Source: Treponema sp. (GTDB taxonomy: Bacteria > Spirochaetota > Spirochaetia > Treponematales > Breznakiellaceae). From it: DNA of 18,597 bases. The stretch spans positions 1 to 18,597 of the forward strand of contig JAISZE010000041.1 of assembly GCA_031269405.1 (NCBI GenBank), given 5' to 3'. This document shows positions 15,935-18,597 of this stretch, piece after piece. Positions within the stretch are counted from its first letter, which is position 1; each line of letters begins with the position of its first letter. Made by a program: the position numbers and the translations under genes. The notes beneath the pieces are model-generated. The model did no database searches. It was not told the DNA's origin and worked only from the letters and a program-made list of their open reading frames with translations.

Positions 15935-16786
15935 TTATTCGCCTTTGTTTGCCCCTGCAACTATACCTTCAAGCAGGAATTTTTGGAATACCATAAATAC
16001 AATAGTAATAGGAACAGCCACCAGTACACAACCTGCGGCAAAGGCGGTAAAGTCAATCTGGGTATAAGATCCGGCTACCATGTTATAAAGCGCGGGCGCT
16101 ATGGTTTGACTGTCGGCCTTGCTTATCAAGTAGCTTGGCAGCATATAATCCATCCAAGGAGCCATAAAAGAGGTAATGCCAATAAAAGAAACTATCGGGA
16201 CCGAAAGGGGCAAAATGATCTTAAAAAAAAGCTGCACTTTAGAGGCGCCGTCTATCAGCGCGGCTTCGTCAAGGGATTTCGGGATGTTGAGCATAAAGCC
16301 CCTGATAAGCCAGATATTACCCGGAATACCTCCGGCTACATAGACAAGGACCAGCATGTTAAGGTTGTTCAGCAGGCCGAAATTCATGGCCAGAATGTAT
16401 ATAGCGATAATACCCATAAAACCAGGGAACATCTGGAGTATCATAACGGTGAGCAGGCCGGTTTTGCGTCCCTTGAATTTAAGGCGGGCGAATACAAAAG
16501 CCGTGAAAGAGTGGATAACCATAGTGCAAATTGACGTTAAAACAGCCACGTACAAGGTGTGTCCATACCATCTGGCAAACTGGAACCTCGTGAAAAGCCG
16601 GCGATAATTATCAAGGGTAGGATTCTGGGGGAACATGGACCCGCGGTTGATGCTATTTACGGGGTTAAATGAGGAACCAATAATCCAGACAAGGGGGTAA
16701 AGGACGACGAGCAGAACCACAAGCAATTCAATATGAATCAGGATACCGGCAAAAAAACGCCGGAATGTATATTTACTGGCTTTCAT
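15935..16786 (-). CDS. Carbohydrate ABC transporter permease, MalG type
   Basis: Inner-membrane subunit of an oligosaccharide importer (CUT1 family). The 283-aa protein has six predicted membrane helices, an N-terminal helix near 15-38, and the EAA loop SLDEAALIDGAS at 171-182 that contacts the ATPase. It ends LLEGIVAGANKGE, like the C-terminal tail of MalG/GanQ that enters the ATPase dimer. Length is normal and no lesion is seen. The ATG at 16786 follows the MalF-type stop by one base; its ribosome site AAGGAGG (16799-16793) is encoded within the last codons of that gene. No ATP-binding subunit is in the window; CUT1 systems often share a MsmX-like ATPase encoded elsewhere. Confidence 0.93.
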   Translation of the reverse strand: MKASKYTFRRFFAGILIHIELLVVLLVVLYPLVWIIGSSFNPVNSINRGSMFPQNPTLDNYRRLFTRFQFARWYGHTLYVAVLTSICTMVIHSFTAFVFARLKFKGRKTGLLTVMILQMFPGFMGIIAIYILAMNFGLLNNLNMLVLVYVAGGIPGNIWLIRGFMLNIPKSLDEAALIDGASKVQLFFKIILPLSVPIVSFIGITSFMAPWMDYMLPSYLISKADSQTIAPALYNMVAGSYTQIDFTAFAAGCVLVAVPITIVFMVFQKFLLEGIVAGANKGE

Positions 16787-16787
16787 G

Positions 16788-17654
16788 CTAATCCTCCTTA
16801 AAAACCCTGGTATGCAACAGATTCCAGGCGCTTATGGAACCAACAATTAAAAAAACAAAGATGCTCAGGGCGCAGGCATAGCTGGAAGCGCCCGAAGCAC
16901 CCAATCTATATATCCACGTTATCAGTATATCTGTTGATCCGGCGTTATTGTATGCCGGGTTCCTTGGACCCCCGTCGGTAAGAAAATATACAAGGCCAAA
17001 GCTGTTAAAGGCGCCAACCAGGCTCATCATTATCTGGGGCGCCGTAGAGGTTATTACAATAGGAAAGGTTATGGATTTGAATTTCTGCATGGAATTGGCG
17101 CCGTCAATTTCCGCCGCTTCGTACAGTTCAGGGGAAATAGCGGTCATTATGCCGGATATAAGGGCCATAAAATAGGGGAACGCAAGCCATACATGAACCA
17201 GGACCAGACACAGCCTTGCCCAGGCAACATTCGACAGGAACGGAACAGGCGATGTTGTAATGCCGGAAGCTATAAGAAGCCGGTTAAAGGCCCCTTCTCG
17301 ATTCAGCAAAACCCTGAATACCAGGATCGAAACCATACCGGGGACGGCCCAGGGCAGCAGGTAAAACTGGCGGAATACAACCCGGAATTTAACTAATTTG
17401 GATCGCAGCAACATAGCCTGCAGCATCCCGAAGGCGTAGGAGGAGGATGTCGCCAGAACCGCCCATGCCGCATTCCACCAGAAAAGATCCACAAAAGTGG
17501 TTGAGATCTGTTTTATTTTAAAAATATTAATGAAGGTTTCAAGGCCTGTCCATTGAATTAGTATTCGCGGCGGAGCAGCGGCGGTCCTGCCATAATTGGT
17601 AAAGGCCACCGATATTCCAAAGGCAAGGGGGATTACCGTAACAAAAAGGACCAA
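16788..17654 (-). CDS. Carbohydrate ABC transporter permease, MalF type, N-terminally truncated
   Basis: Second permease of the CUT1 importer. Visible: a first helix running into VIPLAFGISVAFTNYG, the PPRILIQWTGLETF segment, the EAA loop YEAAEIDGAN near 178-187, and the C-terminus ITWIYRLG...LLHTRVFKED. These resemble the GanP/MdxF subfamily, whose members usually carry about 120 more residues with extra helices before this point. Here the first start codon in frame is TTG at 17654, which cuts into the first helix and has no ribosome site. The frame is open further upstream (WERSFEYIAISPALVLV) without any ATG, GTG or TTG and runs out of frame into the malE coding sequence. The likely cause is a deletion spanning the malE end and malF start. 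Function is doubtful. Confidence 0.75.
   Translation of the reverse strand: MVLFVTVIPLAFGISVAFTNYGRTAAAPPRILIQWTGLETFINIFKIKQISTTFVDLFWWNAAWAVLATSSSYAFGMLQAMLLRSKLVKFRVVFRQFYLLPWAVPGMVSILVFRVLLNREGAFNRLLIASGITTSPVPFLSNVAWARLCLVLVHVWLAFPYFMALISGIMTAISPELYEAAEIDGANSMQKFKSITFPIVITSTAPQIMMSLVGAFNSFGLVYFLTDGGPRNPAYNNAGSTDILITWIYRLGASGASSYACALSIFVFLIVGSISAWNLLHTRVFKED
16793..16799 (-). promoter_or_regulatory. Ribosome binding site of the MalG-type gene inside the MalF-type gene
   Basis: AAGGAGG on the minus strand at 16799-16793 lies six bases before the ATG at 16786 and encodes the final Lys-Glu-Asp of the upstream permease. This shows tight translational coupling in the undamaged part of the operon. 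Confidence 0.75.
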
Positions 17655-17710
17655 AACAAGGGCCGGACTTATGGCTATGTACTCAAAAGATCTTTCCCAA
17701 ATACTACGGT
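17655..17710 (-). other. Probable deletion junction between malE-like and malF-like genes
   Basis: Within about 55 bp the binding-protein frame runs from YGGVITVV into an unrelated FGKDLLST and a TAG (17677-17675). The shifted frame reads WERSFEYIAISPA, good permease N-terminal sequence that has no start. A MalE C-terminal lobe, an intergenic gap with a ribosome site, and the malF 5' end are all absent. The join must lie near 17690-17705. Confidence 0.6.
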
Positions 17711-18597
17711 GATGACGCCGCCGTATGTTACAGGCTGGACGCCGTTGATGGTGGGCAGTTTCGTTATGCCAAAGTTGATATTGTTGTTTTTTGCCTCCGC
17801 GATAGCCCAGGGACCGGTAACGGTAAAGGGGACCTCTCCCCTTTGAAAGGCGGAAACTGTTGAATCCCAGACAATGTCTGCGGAAGGAACATCGAAATAT
17901 TTGCGCATCGAAAGAAAATACTCAAGCCCCTTCGCCGCTTCCGGCGTTTCCCAGCCCGGCGTTCTATAATCATCGTGATTTGGACCAAAATTACGCATCC
18001 CAAAAGCGGTAAGGAAGAAATAGCTTACATAGCCGTCAATCTGCCAGCGAAAACCGTATTTATTCTGTTTGGGATCATTGTACGTTTCGCAGAATTTCTT
18101 GATGTCTTCAAATGATTGGGGCAGGGGCGTATCGCCAATCAGATCTTTGTTGTAAAAGAAAGCAACGGTTTCAGTTGTTATGGGAGCCGCATAAAGTTTC
18201 CCTTCATACGTACAGGTTGTCAGAGCTGCTTCAAGCATCACCTCCTTGTATTTGGCCGCCAGCTCGTCAGGAAAAGGCATAAGGGCCCCCGACAGAATAC
18301 CGGTAATAAGGCCGTTATGAGCCGAGATAATTACATCTCCCCCAACGCCTGCCGGTCCATCGACAGTAAGTTTCTGGATAGAATTATTGTAGTCGATATT
18401 CTGGTATTCTACCTCCACATTGGGATAGAGCTTGTTGAACTCCCCGATGACCTTGGCGGCATAATCATCTATATCCAGCCAGGCAATTATCTTGCCCGAA
18501 GGTTCGCCGGGGGAAGCCTGGGCGCCGGAGGTTCCAGCCTCCTTCTTTTGACACGATACTAGTAAAACACTCGTAACGCAGGCCAGAACAAGAATCA
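17675..18597 (-). CDS. MalE-type sugar-binding lipoprotein, 5' partial and C-terminally truncated
   Basis: Extracytoplasmic solute-binding protein of the CUT1 importer. The frame is open to the window edge, so the first few codons lie outside. The visible start is ILVLACVTSVLLVSC, a lipoprotein signal with lipobox LVSC and the Cys codon at 18553-18551. The mature protein then shows KIIAWLDI, GGDVIISAHNG, YEGKLYAAPITTETVAFFYN (both lobes and hinge) and GPWAIAEAKNNNINFGITKLP, all matching the order in maltose-binding proteins. After PVTYGGVITVV it ends within eight residues. Relatives go on for roughly 100-130 residues, forming the end of the C-terminal lobe. A GTG at 18418 is internal, not the start. 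The protein would probably be unstable or unable to bind sugar. Confidence 0.8.
   Translation of the reverse strand, partial: ILVLACVTSVLLVSCQKKEAGTSGAQASPGEPSGKIIAWLDIDDYAAKVIGEFNKLYPNVEVEYQNIDYNNSIQKLTVDGPAGVGGDVIISAHNGLITGILSGALMPFPDELAAKYKEVMLEAALTTCTYEGKLYAAPITTETVAFFYNKDLIGDTPLPQSFEDIKKFCETYNDPKQNKYGFRWQIDGYVSYFFLTAFGMRNFGPNHDDYRTPGWETPEAAKGLEYFLSMRKYFDVPSADIVWDSTVSAFQRGEVPFTVTGPWAIAEAKNNNINFGITKLPTINGVQPVTYGGVITVVFGKDLLST

Noticed and set aside
15917..16534. 205-codon plus-strand ORF opposite the MalG-type gene
   Set aside because: Mirror frame of a well-supported permease; its composition is implausible for a protein.

Overview
The window looks like chromosome from a treponeme (Spirochaetes), probably one of the environmental or insect-gut lineages with a GC content above that of host-adapted species. 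The best evidence is the minus-strand order tamB - bamA - skp/ompH - mutS, which matches T. pallidum TP0325-TP0328. The double-membrane genes and the OM-directed signal peptides fit this. No mobile element, CRISPR array, rRNA or tRNA was seen, and no clearly new multi-gene system. The unusual signals are local lesions and odd sites.

Layout. Positions 1-255 (+) hold the 3' end of a protein whose tail resembles the HmuY fold. A convergent gap (256-439) contains a palindromic repeat element. From 14492 down to 440 everything is on the minus strand, read right to left: tamB, bamA, skp, mutS, a ComF-type phosphoribosyltransferase, purE, purC, purF. TamB, BamA and Skp form an outer-membrane biogenesis block. 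mutS has its own sigma70-like promoter, which overlaps an inverted repeat. purE, purC and purF are packed with overlaps and supply three steps of purine synthesis. A second copy of the palindromic repeat lies between mutS and comF.

Between tamB and the next operon, 14573-14856 (+) holds a decayed remnant of an AAA_14/DUF4143-type ATPase gene: an N-terminal scrap joined to a C-terminal scrap, with two frame changes. It faces a carbohydrate ABC uptake operon on the minus strand that enters from the right edge: MalE-type lipoprotein, MalF-type permease, MalG-type permease, LacI-type regulator.

In the ABC operon the MalE gene loses its C-terminal lobe, and the MalF gene has no credible start and lacks the N-terminal segment usual for its subfamily. 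The simplest reading is one deletion (or an assembly collapse) joining the middle of malE to the middle of malF out of frame, which would probably inactivate the transporter. Other points to check are a possible ACG start for mutS, a C9 tract inside tamB, and a class I PurE in a genus where T. denticola uses class II.
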